The notes under the pieces were generated by a model that was given only the letters and a program-made list of their open reading frames with translations, was not told where the DNA came from and made no database searches. A stretch of DNA of 64,000 nucleotides from Capitulum mitella. Its lineage: Eukaryota > Arthropoda > Thecostraca > Pollicipedomorpha > Pollicipedidae. The stretch covers positions 5,809,822 to 5,873,821 of the forward strand of contig CP099842.1 of the NCBI GenBank assembly GCA_030062745.1, given 5' to 3'. Positions within the stretch are counted from its first letter, which is position 1. Every line of letters begins with the position of its first letter. The translations under genes and the position numbers were made by a program. Of the stretch, positions 1-11,971 are shown in pieces.

Positions 1-828
1 GCTCCTCACGCATCCAGGACATTTGACTTCGGGTCATATTTTTTATTGTTGTTTTTTTTAAATTCTATACTTATGTTTTACATCATACATGCGTATTTCG
101 TTAAGGGGCCAGTCATGGTGATTATGGGCAAGGGGGCATATGATCCTTTGAATAAGTAGTTGATTTCTGCCAAATAGAGAAAATGATAGATATTCGAACA
201 GCGGTTTCCTGATCCTACCTTTCCCTTTGTTCTGTGTCGGTTTCCTGTTCTTTTAAAACTTCAGCAAGCTTCGTCAGTTCAGTACTTCTCATACACTCAG
301 ACAGCGACAAAACAGAACTAGACTCTGGAGCGACAAGATAAGAGCCAAAACGCCTAATCGTTATATACTCGATCGAGATTAGAATACTCGGCGCCTGAAG
401 CAGGATCCCCCAGCCGTGACAGCAGGGGCGGCCCAAGCCTCGAGGCACACCACCAGGCTACCTTGACTGGCACATTCTCCGAAACGGCGTTCATAAACTA
501 GCCTGTGACGTCATCCAAGTTGTTTCAACAGGCACACCAACCTACCTCGGAGTTACCTCGGCGGGCGCCGAGGTAAGTGGTAAGCATGGCGGCCTCCATC
601 AAACTGTGAACAATCGACCCGGCCCAATATACGTGCATCGTGCTTCCAGCAAGGTTGCGATTTGTCGCGACAGCGCAGTAAGTGACGAAGCTCAAATGAC
701 GTTCGAAAACTAGCCCAACATTGTCCCAGGGCTGATATCCCGGGAACTCGCGAAAGAGGCCCGCGAACGGGGCTCAGGGCAGTCAAAACGAGCCGAAGCC
801 CGCCAGTTCGCTCGGAGCGTCTCAAGGG
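1..828. other. noncoding stretch, nothing recognised
   Basis: Ordinary mixed-composition sequence. The open frames are short and match no family I recognise. If the plexin gene on the minus strand continues to the left, this is part of its intron or lies beyond it. Confidence 0.4.
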
Positions 829-2796
829 GCTCGCCAGCGCCGTCGGAGCGGCGGCGGCCGCCGCCACTGGGCCGGCGCCAAATCGGTGTCAGGCGTCGCC
901 CGATAGCGTCTGACGTTCGCGGCGGTCCGACACGGCGCGGACCGCCCGCGGCGACGGGCGGCGCGGGCGGTCCGCGCCCGCCGCGCCGACACGGCCGAGA
1001 CGGCCCGCTGACGGGCCAGGTCAGCCGGCTCGCCGCGCCGACAGGGCCACCGCCGACTCCCGCCAACAGGACCCGATGCTGAGTTATGCCCCGTCAATCT
1101 GTTGCATATCAACAATGGCGATAAGAGAGCTTGTTTCGGGCACACACGCGTCGAACCAGTCTTGCATCCGCCTGGTGATGCCTTGCGGAATGACAGGCTC
1201 TGGAATGCTATGTCAGCCCTTAGCGGACTGAATGCCAAGATTGGATCAAGTATGACTGGTGCCTCGTATTTTGTTATCTTTTTACGGAACATCCGACACA
1301 CATCGATCAAGTGAAAAAAACGGCTCGCATTCTATACTGAAAAGCGGGTAATCTCTATTTGAAAGCGCCATTTACCCTCGCTCTCGGCGCCTGTTTCCGC
1401 ATTACATTATCAGCGGAGCGTCAAACCGCCTCTCCGGTATCACCACAATCGGTTAATTACCGGCCGAGTAATCGATGAAGCAGTAAGGACGAGACAGTCC
1501 TGCGATAGCACCTGGCATTATCTCTGTCCTCGCCTCGTCGTTACCATCCGACAGTCTCCAATCACACGAGTCAGACCAAGAGCTCACTAGGTCAGCCCGC
1601 CGCTTTCCAACGTCGGCCGGACAACGGCGGCCGCCTCTCGCGACGAACAAAGCCGCCGATCGGCGGCGAGCCAGTTTATAATCGACTCGAGCGCGGCGCC
1701 CCGGCGGGCGGACGGAAGCGTGCGCCGGCCGCGCCGGCCGGCGGCGGACGTCGACCGACGCCAGGCCGACCGACGAGACCCCGGAGACCTGACGGCCCGC
1801 CGCCGCCGCCGCCGCCGTCGCCGCCGATCAGGCCGCCGACAGCGCGAGCCCACTCGGGCGCGGAGCTTAAACGCCGCACCACGAGCGCCGCCGGCCGGCC
1901 TGGACGCGGCCGCGGGGCGTGAAACGGCTCAGCTGAGACCCTCCCTCCGACTTCTGGAGTGTCCTGCCGCCTAACACGAGTCGTCTCCGAGGTTCACAGC
2001 CGACCCGAGCTCGCCCAGAGGCGGCGGGAGACCTGACAAGCTGCCCCAACAGCCGGGACGCCCTTCGCAGAGCGGAGCGCCGCCCGGCCCCAGTCCGCCC
2101 CGCCCCGGCCCCAGCCCGGCCCCAGTCCGCCCCGCCGCCGCTGAGGCCGCCCGGTCGCCTGCAGATGGCCATCCGATACGTGCGGACGATACCAATTACG
2201 ACGCCAATGGACGTTTGATAACAAGAAATTGGTACCAATATGGGTGAGGATCGTTTTCTGATTACGGGATACGGCATAGTTCTGGAATTTTCTGGAAAAT
2301 TATTGATAGTGTGGATGCGTTATTCAAGTGTCAGAATTGATTTCCGGAGGAAAACCATTTTGATGCCGGTGATACGTCACCGTGGATATCACGTTACAGA
2401 GATTAATAAATACGTGCTCCTAAAAAAGACGTACTCATTTCTTCCACATACTACAGAAAGCTTTCAGGTCTTTTTAAGAACCGCACGAAACAACGGCTCG
2501 CAAACAAAGATCCATCTTTCAGTCGACAGCGCGGTGCCGCGTCGGCCGCGTCACGAGAACGATCGTATCGGCGCGCACGGCCCGTTACACAAGTGAATGG
2601 CAGATGCAATCAGCAGATGCGCGTGCTCTGGACCGCTTTCCCACCCTTCAAAGGCGCGGCCGGCGATGGCGCCGCCGCGCCGCCGCCGCCGCCGCCGCCG
2701 CTCCAATCCAGGCGCAATCAGCCGGCCGATTGCCGGTTAATTTCCCATCTGGGCGGCCCGGGCCTGTTTACCCGGCATCCGGCGGCGTGAGCGGCG

Positions 2797-2828
<32 letters not shown>

Positions 2829-3555
2829 ACACAGCCGCCTTTCACCACGTGTTTGCGCTCGGGCGCATGCTTGGCCGGCCGGCCTAGTTAATGGCAGCCC
2901 ACGGAATGCGCTGGCGCCGGCGAGCGGACCTGACAGACGCAGGGCGGCCGACCTGACGGATGTAGTGCGGAGCCTGACAGACGGAGGCGGGCGGACACGG
3001 CACACAAAGGAGGCCAGTCGACCTAGCTGACTCAGAGGTAGGCCGACCTGACTGACGCACAGCCAGGCGGACCTGACATGGAAGGATCGACCCGACAGGC
3101 CTGACAGCGGCGGGACGACCTGACGGATCGCGACACCGGCACGGACGTCAGGAGCGGGCGCGAGCCAGCCGCCCGCCGCAGTCGCGTCGGCCGGCGGCGC
3201 CGCTGTCAACGGGAGCCGGCCGGCGCTGGCAGGCGGCGGCGGCCCCGCTGGCGGCGGCCGCCGCGGCGGGGCGACGCTCGCCGCCGCGATTTATGTGCCG
3301 GCGCGGCCAGCCATTCGCGGCCCGACCGCCGGCCGACGCGTCCCCGGGGGCTGACAGCCTTCCGCGCCACTCGGTCTCGGCCGCGGCGCGGCCCGGCCGG
3401 CCATGGATCACCGTCACCGCCACGCCGAGCGCCCGCCGCCGCGCGCGCGCTGACCGGCCACGGCGGCGGCGACACCGGTCCGGGCAGGCGGCAGAGGCAG
3501 AGGCAGAGGCAGAGGCGGAGGTGGCGGTGCGGGCCATGGTGCGGCCGTTTTTCAG
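829..3555. other. cluster of GC-rich, CpG-rich islands
   Basis: Three very GC-rich blocks (about 829-1066, 1596-2163 and 2528-3555) are separated by normal sequence. They contain GCC/GGC trinucleotide runs (near 1798-1830, 2683-2702 and 2793-2826) and a GAGGCA hexamer run near 3490-3520. Open frames exist on both strands at once and give poly-Ala, poly-Arg and poly-Pro, as expected from composition rather than coding. The islands could be unmethylated CpG islands or promoters of genes not seen here. I find no exon. Confidence 0.5.
2922..3130. repeat. degenerate minisatellite with GGCCGACCTGACGGA core
   Basis: The motif GACCTGACnGA recurs about every 25-35 bases (for example near 2926, 2950, 2970, 3040, 3070 and 3117), with diverged spacers. 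It lies inside a GC-rich island. The copies are too diverged for an exact period by eye. Confidence 0.5.
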
Positions 3556-5484
3556 TCGAAAGAGTCCTGGTATCATTAGCCGCATCTCAACGGTCCCAGG
3601 ACCGGCTGCTTACGGTAGCGGTTGCGAAGGATCTTTGTATGAAATGGTGTCGTTCGCTGGGGTAATAGGTAACACGAGATGGGCAATCCGAAACGAAAAG
3701 AGAACGGATGTGCTTGGGAAATCATTAAATCACAGAAGACTTCCACGGTAGATTTTCTGGTTTCATTCGCAGCGAACTTTCAAGTCCGAAAATTCAGTTT
3801 GAGCCCAGGCGCCCGAAGAGGAAACGAAAACAAGGGACGTGTACAACACTGCAAAATTAACGGATATTACACACATTTGACTGTCACAGTTACTGTCCAT
3901 TCTAGATGAACAAGTGACTTCTTGGAATTGTGTGAGTCATAACATAGTGTTTACTGGTACAAAAATGGAGCAAAAATGTCGTTTTAGAAGTGAATTTGAA
4001 AAAAGTAATGAAATCCAAAACCACAAATTTTCACACCCTAGTTTATTGATACTGCCAAGTCTGTTATATCGATGTAATGTAATATACTATACTGATACTT
4101 CTCCAGCGTAGCCATTAATTTCGCTTGGTAAAAATTGTCATGTGCAGTCACTTTACGCGCAATTTAGTTACAAGTGATTTGACAAGGTGGGTATTGACAG
4201 CCTAGTCCACTCACAAACACGATAAAAAGGACCCATTTAAAACCTGGGTGAGAAGTGTAACGTGTGAGGAAATGTGAAAAAGAGCTAAATATCTGTGATG
4301 CCAGAGGCATGATTTCAACCCGTTCAGGACAACCCTGGAAACTGGTACCAGCTCAAATCACTCAATGGCGAGAAAAACCGACGTTCAATGTCGTATAATG
4401 GCACAAACTTTTAATGCCTGCATATGGATCATTCGCCGGTTCTGAAATACGGAATATTATTCCGAAATCCTCAGTCTTGACGAAAGAACCTTTATTTTAT
4501 CTTCCGCATATCCACTTCTTTGAGGAATAAGAAACGTCTTTCACTCAGATACCAGCTAAGATCCCGTTTTCGGTACTTGGGCACGTATATTTGTTGTGTT
4601 GTGCATAGTGGATTTTGATGTTTGAAGGGACAGGCCTTCAATGACAGGTCAGGCCTTCTGCCCCATTTGTGGGCATTTTTGCTTCATTTTTGACAAATGT
4701 TCATAATTTATTGTACCGGATCATCTCCAGTCTCTGGCATTATTCCCACGCCTTCTGTTTCATTATGTTGTGTCGGGAGCACCTTTAGATGGAAATTAAT
4801 AATTCCATGTTGTGCTGCACTTCACAAGAAAAAGAACGGATGTGATAAAGAACGTATGGGCTCAAAAGATTTGCCGCGTAGTACTCTTAATTTTTCTTTA
4901 AAACTAAAACGCCAGCTATTATCTGTTCGCGCAAAACTGACGTCGAGGAGCACCAGTACAGATGAAGGTGGAACATCAGGCAAAAATCGCGATGATGGCA
5001 CAAAATACAACGGACGTTTTACCTTCCAAAGCAGACAACACGAAGTAGACTGCGATACACAAACCAGGAGACCGCCCGTTGCTCCCTGTTTTAACGGCGG
5101 CAGGAGGCGGGAGCGGCGCGCCATTACCGCCGCAGTTCTCCTCCGGCAGTCAGGTGCGTCCAACCGTCCCCCCCCCCCGAGCGGAGTCCTTTGAGCGCTG
5201 ATCCCTGCCGGAGCCTCACGCTCACGCGTCCCGTGCAGGGGGAGCCTGGCCGTCAGCAGGCGCCGGGCCGGTCTGTGGCCTTGTGGCCAGCCTCGCTCCG
5301 GACACCGCTCCGGAGCCGTGGCCTTCTGGCGGGACGCACTACGACCTGAGGAGGCCCAGAGTAGGACCCGGGGCCTGCGACGGTCTGTGCGTGGCGCCTG
5401 GCATCAGCGACGATCCCGTGCCGGTGAGACGTGAAGCCTAGAGTGGGAGAAAGAGAAGGTAGACGGGGAAATGGAGAAAGGTGC

Positions 5485-5486
<2 letters not shown>
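3556..5486. other. noncoding stretch, nothing recognised
   Basis: Mixed to AT-rich DNA with no convincing ORF, repeat or RNA gene. The 165-codon plus-strand frame at 4697-5194 has no recognisable domain and normal noncoding composition. A short C run occurs near 5168. Confidence 0.35.

Positions 5487-5521
<35 letters not shown>
5487..5521. repeat. (GA)n microsatellite
   Basis: About 17 uninterrupted GA dinucleotides follow a purine-rich lead-in. Confidence 0.95.
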
Positions 5522-5525
<4 letters not shown>

Positions 5526-7168
5526 ACGGAGACAGGTAGATAGCCAAGGGGACCTTTAAAACACCTGGCTTAACTTCGCCGTATGGTCAGGTCCAGAACT
5601 GCCGCAGAGAGGCCTTGCGCAGTCGCATGATATCTGAAATCCCTCGCCTGAGTCTTGTATGGAATGAAGTCACGACCTCAAGCGGGCGAGAATCCACGAT
5701 TTCCAGCCATGGCACGCTGATCCCCGCCTCCTGATGCATATCGTCGTCGTAGCGAGCACCATGCGCTCGTCCTCGGCCCGTGCACTGTATAATGATGAGT
5801 CGCAGACCGCAGCACTTCCAGCGACGGAGACGGCGAACAATGCACGGAGCGGGGCGGCTGGCCGGACAGCGGCCCGTGTTCGGCTCTGCGCGGTGGGACG
5901 CACCAAAAACGGCACCTGCCTGCAGCAGGGTACGCCTGGGGACGGAGCCGTTTCGCAGTTTTTACCGCCGATGACCTCCGCGTCCACAGACGTCGCGTCG
6001 CGCTTCCATTTGATGTCGCCCGGCATACTTGTATGACACTTGGAATAAATGGCTGCTGGCCGGCCGGTCAAGACTGGGACGCCCATACATGGGCCGTCGG
6101 GCGCCCAAATGCAAATATCGGCCCCGAAACCATGCAGAATATGCGTGGATCACTGCATGGTATCGAACAAGAAATGTCAAGGGCGGACAAATTCTCCCTT
6201 GGGTGAAAGGATCAAGCAAGAGCCGAAGCAATTTCTACAATCATCATCCTCGCAGACTCCTTTTCCAACCACTTGTGAATAACGTGCGTCCGGTGACTTC
6301 TGGGCCAAATCGGTTTACAAAGACACGCGTCAAGCGCAATGAATCTCCCCACTCCCCGTAGCATGCCGCAGATGAAATATTTCAAACCGGGCAATTTGAA
6401 AATAATTAAGCTAACGACCCGATTTAACTGTCTCTCCGGACGAGGCCTGTGAAAAATGAATGAATAAATCACCATAATGATGCAACATTACCGCAACGGC
6501 GCAGTGCAACTGGCCTCCGGAGGCACGGCAGGTGGACGGCGCTGTCTCCGCTCCACGAGCCCAGTCGGCTCGCGGCGGGTGCACACAAGGACGTTTTGTC
6601 GCATCACGCTGACACTGACCGGAGACGGTAATAAAACCGCCGCAATGCCGCATATGCAAGTCACGCACGTGCCATTGTTTTCCCCTCTGTTTTCACTAAT
6701 GTAATACTTCGCCGACTGAGACTAATGAACTGACATCTGTTGCTGAACCTTCCACTGCGCCTTAGGGCAGTAACCATGTTATCAAACGTGCATGCGATTT
6801 TTGTGTTTTAACTGTGTTTCCTTTAACGCCCTTCGTTTGGCGTTCGAAATGGCCTTTTTGCTGCCTTTGGAGAACGCTACAGTGCATTGCAGTGATAAAC
6901 TGATAACTGGCAATCACTAATGCAGTGGCATGTTAACAATCGTTATCGCCATGGCCTTCAATTTTCGTTTCAAGAAACACTGTTGATACTTAAGCAACAG
7001 ACATGTGGGCAAAGCAAAACGTGGAATCTAATGTTACGTATCACGATTTAAAGACAGAGTGGCGGCACATTGCTCGAACACGTCAGCACGTGTTCCTTAC
7101 GCCTCTGTGAATATAGTAATTAACCACTGCAAGCTACAAAAGGTCAACCTCGGGGTGACTGAGCTCGG
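5522..7168. other. probable intron of the plexin gene, no exon found
   Basis: This lies 3' of the plexin splice donor on the minus strand, so it should be intron. I looked for the next part of the sema domain and did not find it here or anywhere down to position 1. The intron therefore probably exceeds 7 kb, or the next exon is short and missed. Confidence 0.45.
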
Positions 7169-7174
7169 ACTTAC
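7169..7174 (-). other. splice donor of plexin first coding exon
   Basis: On the minus strand the sequence reads CCTGGG then GTAAGT, a consensus 5' splice site. The GT is at 7174-7173. The exon ends after a complete GGG codon, so the intron is phase 0. Beyond it the reading frame loses similarity to plexins. Confidence 0.8.
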
Positions 7175-8284
7175 CCCAGGTCCGGGACAACGCCCGTTGA
7201 GAATCGGGCCCGAGATGTACTCCATGTTGCGGTACTTCATCGATCCGTTGAAGCACATGTGGATGTTCTCGTTGAACTTCCGCTCGACCTCCTTCATGGA
7301 GTAGGCGCAGACGCTGGAGCGCTCCTGCGGCTGGCTGGAGTAGCCGCGGCTGGGCGAGAAGGCCACCATCAGCAGGCGGTCGCGCTCCAGCACGCCGGCG
7401 TCCCAGGCCAGGTCGCGGCCGGCCTCGCCCACCCGCGCCACCTGCAGCAGGTTATCGCCGCCGCAGCTGAGCGTCATCTCCACGTAGCTGTCGTAGTTCG
7501 CGTCCGTCACGCAGGTGCGCACGATCCGCGACACGTAGCCCTGCTCCTGCTGGCCGGGCAGGTGCGAGCGGCGCTGCACCGTCAGGAAGTAGGCGTAGTC
7601 GCCCTCGTGGAAGCCGTACACGTACTCCACCAGGAAGTGGTCGCGATACTTGACGTCGATCGTCATCATCGAGTGCTTGCTGACGGAGCGCTCAGCGAAG
7701 TCCAGGTCCTGCAGGTTGCGCGTGGAGATGGCCGGCACGCTGTTGCGGTAATCACCCACCAGCGTGAACGTGGTGGCCACGTACAGCACGTTCGTGGCAC
7801 CCCACGGGCGGTAATGCTCCGGCCCGATAAACGCCACCGTCGACGAGTTGGCGTCGTTGGCGGCCACGGCGCGCGGCAGCTTCTGGCTCGGACGCGATAT
7901 GTTGGTCAGATCGTACTTGACGCAAGCGCCCTGCAGCACCGACCCGCACGCGAGCAGCGTCCGCGACTCCTGGTCCACGACCAGCACCTTGTTGACGTTG
8001 TCCGTGGGCGTCGTGTCGACGCCGTCGCCGCAGCCGGAGGCCGGACAGAGCGGACTGTCCGGCAAGGGCCCGGTCACTACCTCCTCGAGCCGCGCCAGCG
8101 CTGCCGACAGCTGCAGCAGCAGGTTCACGCCGCCCACGTACACGTGGCCTGAGTCCGGGCTGACGGCCAGGTGGTTCAGGCCGGGCGACTCGGCGCTCAG
8201 GTCGAGCTGCGTCACCACGGCGTCGCGCGCGGCCGACAGCAGCGCCGGCAGCAGCAGCAGCGCGGCGCAGACGCGGCCGCGCAT
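7175..8284 (-). CDS. PlexA: plexin-A-type semaphorin receptor, first coding exon (partial gene)
   Basis: The exon encodes the N-terminal 370 residues of a plexin, the single-pass receptor for semaphorins in axon guidance. Residues 1 to about 20 form a signal peptide (MRGRVC, then a Leu/Ala-rich core). The rest is most of the seven-bladed sema domain: a VYVGGVN strand near 48-54, the plexin-typical TDNVNK at 94-99, ACGSVLQGAC at 112-121, AVAANDANSSTVAFIG near 139-154, and YISGPILNGRC near 356-366. Paired cysteines and N-glycosylation sites (NIS, NSS, NGS) fit an extracellular domain. Plexin-A is favoured over plexin-B by the TDNVNK and ANDxNxSTVAF motifs (family knowledge). The ATG at 8284 is chosen because the signal peptide begins there. 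A possible upstream 3' splice site (AG at 8336-8335) would place the start codon early in an internal exon. An ATG at 8330 is out of frame. The remaining sema, PSI, IPT, transmembrane and GAP exons are not in the window. The antisense 297-codon frame is a composition shadow. Confidence 0.9.
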
Positions 8285-8635
8285 CGTTCGGCGAGTGCTC
8301 GCTGGCGATGTGCCGGCTCCAGGTCCACCATAACCTGAAACAGCGCGAGACTGGCCGTCGGACGGAGATCACCGCACGGCGTCGCACAGCCATCGCCGAT
8401 GGAATCGCCAGGTCTAACTCATGACGTCCCCGTTTAGAAAAGGCTATGGTTATCCTGCATACCTTGAATTTTTTTCGTTCTACGCAATCAAGAATTAGAT
8501 ACGTTATTTACGATATTGTACTTTCAAGTTATCTCGCCATTGCTCTTCAGTAAAGAACTAGTTATCAATATTTGGCACGTACTGATGACGCCTGTACCAA
8601 TAGTTCTAGCACGCACTTACCGTGTGGGAGAGAGG
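8285..8635 (-). promoter_or_regulatory. 5' flank or 5' UTR of the plexin gene
   Basis: This is the sequence directly upstream of the plexin start codon. The first 110 bases are GC-rich like the exon and could be 5' UTR. Composition then turns AT-rich. A candidate 3' splice site (GCTGTTTCAG on the minus strand, ending near 8335) suggests further upstream noncoding exon(s). I see no clear TATA box or initiator, so the transcription start cannot be placed. Confidence 0.35.
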
Positions 8636-9123
8636 CTAATTTGGCCCCTCCTCCCCCCCCCTCCCTGAGATCTCGAGAACTAATCGGCCGATTTTATTGG
8701 AACAACCGATTCGCCATGAAGCTAACTACATTTCTTGTGCAAAGAAGTTTTCCAAATCTTGTTAAGGGACGATACAGGGGAAAAAGGAATGGGACATCTT
8801 TTGACTTATTATAAATCCGATTTTTCTCGACGGATTTGGAAGAAATTGGCATGATGTCAGATTTAATCGATAAGACTTTTCCCTTCGGTTCATACGCTTC
8901 GAAGTTTGAGAACACTCATAGGCGTTCATAAGATTCGAAAATGGGAGGAGATCTTTTCAAAAACTGAATTAGCATAAAAGTGAAAAAAAAATCATGACTT
9001 TCCTAGCCTTCCTTTACTACAGAAACACAAATCGTATTACGTTTGCATAATGCTGGCATAGGAAGCGCCATGGGCATGAAAAAGGGAAACTGTTATGGTC
9101 GCATGCTCATCCAGATCAACTTA

Positions 9124-9156
9124 CGACCTTTGATCCGAAATGACCTCATGCGACCT
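9124..9156 (-). promoter_or_regulatory. nuclear-receptor half-site array (DR4-DR4-DR1) in TTAA copy 3
   Basis: On the minus strand the half-sites read AGGTCG-N4-AGGTCA-N4-GGATCA-N1-AGGTCG (plus-strand positions 9151-9156, 9141-9146, 9131-9136 and 9124-9129). Order and spacing match copies 1 and 2 exactly. AGGTCA direct repeats are the binding form for RXR/USP-type heterodimers and HNF4-type receptors. Function here is inferred only. Confidence 0.5.
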
Positions 9157-9321
9157 TTAAAGCCACACGAAATGGCCTTGGGTTCATTTCATGATCTTGA
9201 AAACGTTTCCAATCGTTTGAACCGACAGTACTTCTAAAACTCCCGTTTGTGACCGTCGTGATATACGGTACGCGCGCCGACGTTTTAGGTCATAGACCCA
9301 ACCTATAGAACTGAACCCAAC

Positions 9322-9324
<3 letters not shown>

Positions 9325-9392
<68 letters not shown>
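9325..9392. repeat. (TA)n microsatellite
   Basis: About 34 uninterrupted TA units followed by TAGACAGATAGACAGAT, inside TTAA copy 3. The other copies lack it, so it arose after insertion. Confidence 0.95.
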
Positions 9393-9396
<4 letters not shown>

Positions 9397-9842
9397 GATA
9401 GACAGATGGATAGATAGATTCTTGTTTCTTTATTTAAGAAATTAACTTCAAAAATATGTACATAAACCATATTTTAACTTTTGACCTTGACATGACATTG
9501 TGAAGTGGGCCCAAGCCAACAAAAATATTTTTGTATGTTTGCCAAGTTAGTTACCTATTCCCTTATGTAAATTTTAAGTTCTTTCTTACAAACTCTTTGT
9601 TTGGTAGCTATTTTAAGCCTATTACCCTACACAGTGCCAAAAACGGCCTGAACTGTCTCTCAAAAACGTGGTCTAACTCTGTCCATGGACAAAAAGAAAT
9701 TATGAAAATCTTCCAAAATACGTAGGGAGACTAGATAGGAAGGTTTCGTAAGGCTGTTTTAAAAAACTCTGGGAATGGCCAGGCAAAAAACCAGAAGGGG
9801 GGATTCCAGAGCCCCCACCCTACCACTCATTCGGGAATAGGG

Positions 9843-10539
9843 TCCATAGCCCTTGGCAGAGCAGGTGGGGATCGTGCAGGGCAGTAGCAGTCGCCTGTGT
9901 AGAACCTATTGCTTCTGTGATCTTCACCTGCCCCGGCTCTGTGGTCCGCTGCGGGGTCCGCGTCTGTTCCACAGCCCCAAGCCGGCTTTCGGTCCGCCCG
10001 CCAAAGTGCGCCATCAGCTCTCGGTGCCCCGGGAAGCTATCTACTAGAGCTTTGTCCAGCGTGGCAGCGGTGTTTGCCACACGGCCGTTGTTATTAGCGT
10101 TTTAGAGCACGTCGACAGCTGGGTCATTTGCCGTCCATTACACGGCAGACGGCTTCCAATCACGATCTGAACTGGGCCGTAAAGGACGGGACCCTTTCGA
10201 TCACTGCCAAATTGGCGGCCGTGTGCACTGGAGACGGACGAGCATCACGGGCGTCGGCTGTGTGGCAGGACTGGCAAGAGCGGCGCCAATGACGGCGGGC
10301 GCGCGAGGTCAGCTGTCGCGCTCCGCTTTCCATGCGAGGTCAGGCTGGGCTCTCCGCCAGATGTCCGGCCGCACGGCACGGCCGGCGAACAAAAGCCACT
10401 CGCGGACCGAATGCCTCGCGCTGTGATTGTGCCACGCCGGGCATGGGAACGCGCAGGTTTTTGTTGCTGCGCGGAACATGCATGGAAGCGTAAGGGGAAA
10501 TTACGGAGAGCACAGCGGAGCCGGCTGGAAATGGCGGCG
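9843..10539. other. noncoding stretch, nothing recognised
   Basis: Moderately GC-rich, with short frames on both strands. None resembles a known protein. Confidence 0.35.
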
Positions 10540-11240
10540 GCACCGAGCGGCGGCGGCAGGCGGTGAAATCGTCAGGGCCACGGCAAAGGAGACCAACACC
10601 GGACCAGCGGGACCACGACAGAGCGAACCACCAACAGACCATCGGGACCGTAGCAGAACAAAACAGCCAACGGCAGAGCAGACTAACACCACACCATCAG
10701 GACCAAAGCAGGGTGGACCAACACCACATCATCATCAGGACCGCAGCGGAGCAGACGAACTCCAGACCATTCCAGACAAACGACCCAGACCATCCACAGA
10801 CCAGGCCGAGACAGACAAACTCCAGATCATCAGGACCACAGCAGAGCAGACAAACGCGAGACTGACTCACACAACGCGGGAACCAGCGCAGCAGACCAAA
10901 CGCACCGACCGAGACAGCAGGCCGAGACACAGGCCGGCCGGCCACAAAGAGGTGGCGAGGGCAGCGCCCGCGGACCACGCGACAGGTTTTCAGCACCGGC
11001 CCCGGGCCGACAGAAAACAGACCCCGGCGTCAGCAGGTCGTGACGAACGGGCGCACCGTTTATCACACCCGGCAGCGCTCCAAACGGACCACCGGCGGCG
11101 CCTTTGATTCGGGGCGCCGCCTTCGCTCTCCGACCGGAAGCCGGCCGCCACATAAACAGCGCGGTCAGCGCCGCCACCGACGGCGGCGACTATTGCTTCA
11201 GAGCGGGGCCTGGCCCGCGCCGAATAGCGCGCGACAGCGC
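10540..11240. repeat. GC-rich island with degenerate CAGGACC/GCAGAGCAGAC tandem repeats
   Basis: From about 10580 to 10870 the motifs accAtCaGGACC and GCAGAGCAGAC recur every ~40 bases or multiples (ATCAGGACC near 10696, 10735 and 10827). The strand is T-poor, so several frames stay open at once. The 226-codon plus-strand frame is Thr/Pro/Gln/Arg-rich and best read as a repeat artefact. The right part (10930-11240) is a plain GC-rich island. Confidence 0.5.
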
Positions 11241-11963
11241 TTGGCACGGCTGCAACACGGCAGACTGCTAGGGATTCTTCGTTACTGGGATGATGACGCA
11301 TTCCTCGTGAGAAAGGAGAAAGTGGTCTTGAAAAGAGTCCATTTCAGGCCCTTTTCGAACTGGACTTGCGTCATCAGTTTCATGTCGTTCTGGGCTGTCT
11401 GATCCCTCTTAACACAAGGAATATCGTTCCTGAACGTCGGCTGCGCACGGAGAAGAGACATAAGGGACGCGTCACCACAACCTTGGTGGAACAAGCTTTG
11501 CGCCCAAGGGTACCGGAACAAACGTTTCAGAAATCTCGATTTCCCTCGAACTTTCAACCCCTGGTGCCGCCCTTGCCCATTAATGGCACAGAGGCTTCAC
11601 GACAAAAGTCACTGAGGCACTGACAAGCCCCCCCCCCCCGTCAAGAAAAAAAAACAATAAATTAATGGCGCACGCCAGGATAACAGTTTAGCCCAAATCA
11701 CAGAGATTAAAGAGTGGCAGCCTGCCTGGAGGAAGTCGTTCATCAAGCCCATCAAGCCAATGTTTCATGGTTCGGCATAATTTAACCGGAAAAGTGGCGT
11801 AACAAAAGAATCAAATCTCATTTCATGTAGGAGGTTAACGATCAGTTGTAGGCAGCGTTGTTACTGTGAGAGTTTCACGACGGAAATACACAGGCTGGGT
11901 TAGAGTCCCGCTGCCGCATGAGAGCGGGCAACCGCTTCATTCAGTGCATGGTTTGCAACGACA
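11241..11963. other. noncoding stretch, nothing recognised
   Basis: Mixed-composition DNA with a short C run near 11630 followed by an A run. No ORF, RNA or repeat recognised. Confidence 0.35.
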
Positions 11964-11971
11964 TTGGTAGC

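Larger units (their letters stand above)
8636..9842 (-). mobile_element. diverged piggyBac-like TTAA-family element, copy 3 (inverted)
   Basis: The reverse complement of this region aligns along its length with the elements at 17493 and 21887. Shared landmarks are the GAGATCTCGAGAACTA block (8666 on), the block with AAACTGTTATGG (9088 on), TTTTAGGTCATAG near 9286, the TGACCTTGACATGACA block near 9482, and a terminal CGGGAATAGGG at 9832-9842. The TTAA is lost at the outer end and the inner end is degraded, so this is an old copy. A (TA)n tract has expanded inside it. It lies 350-1560 bases upstream of the plexin start codon. Confidence 0.8.

Noticed and set aside
7259-8152. 297-codon plus-strand open frame
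   Set aside because: It is the exact antisense of the plexin exon. The His/Val/Ala/Arg-rich protein is what GC-rich coding DNA gives on the other strand.
7752-8393. 213-codon minus-strand frame overlapping the plexin start
   Set aside because: It is the +1 frame of the same exon, Arg/Ala-rich, with no family resemblance. At most its ATG at 8330 could be a small upstream start codon.
10427-11107. 226-codon plus-strand frame
   Set aside because: It runs through a T-poor degenerate repeat where other frames are open too. No domain recognised.
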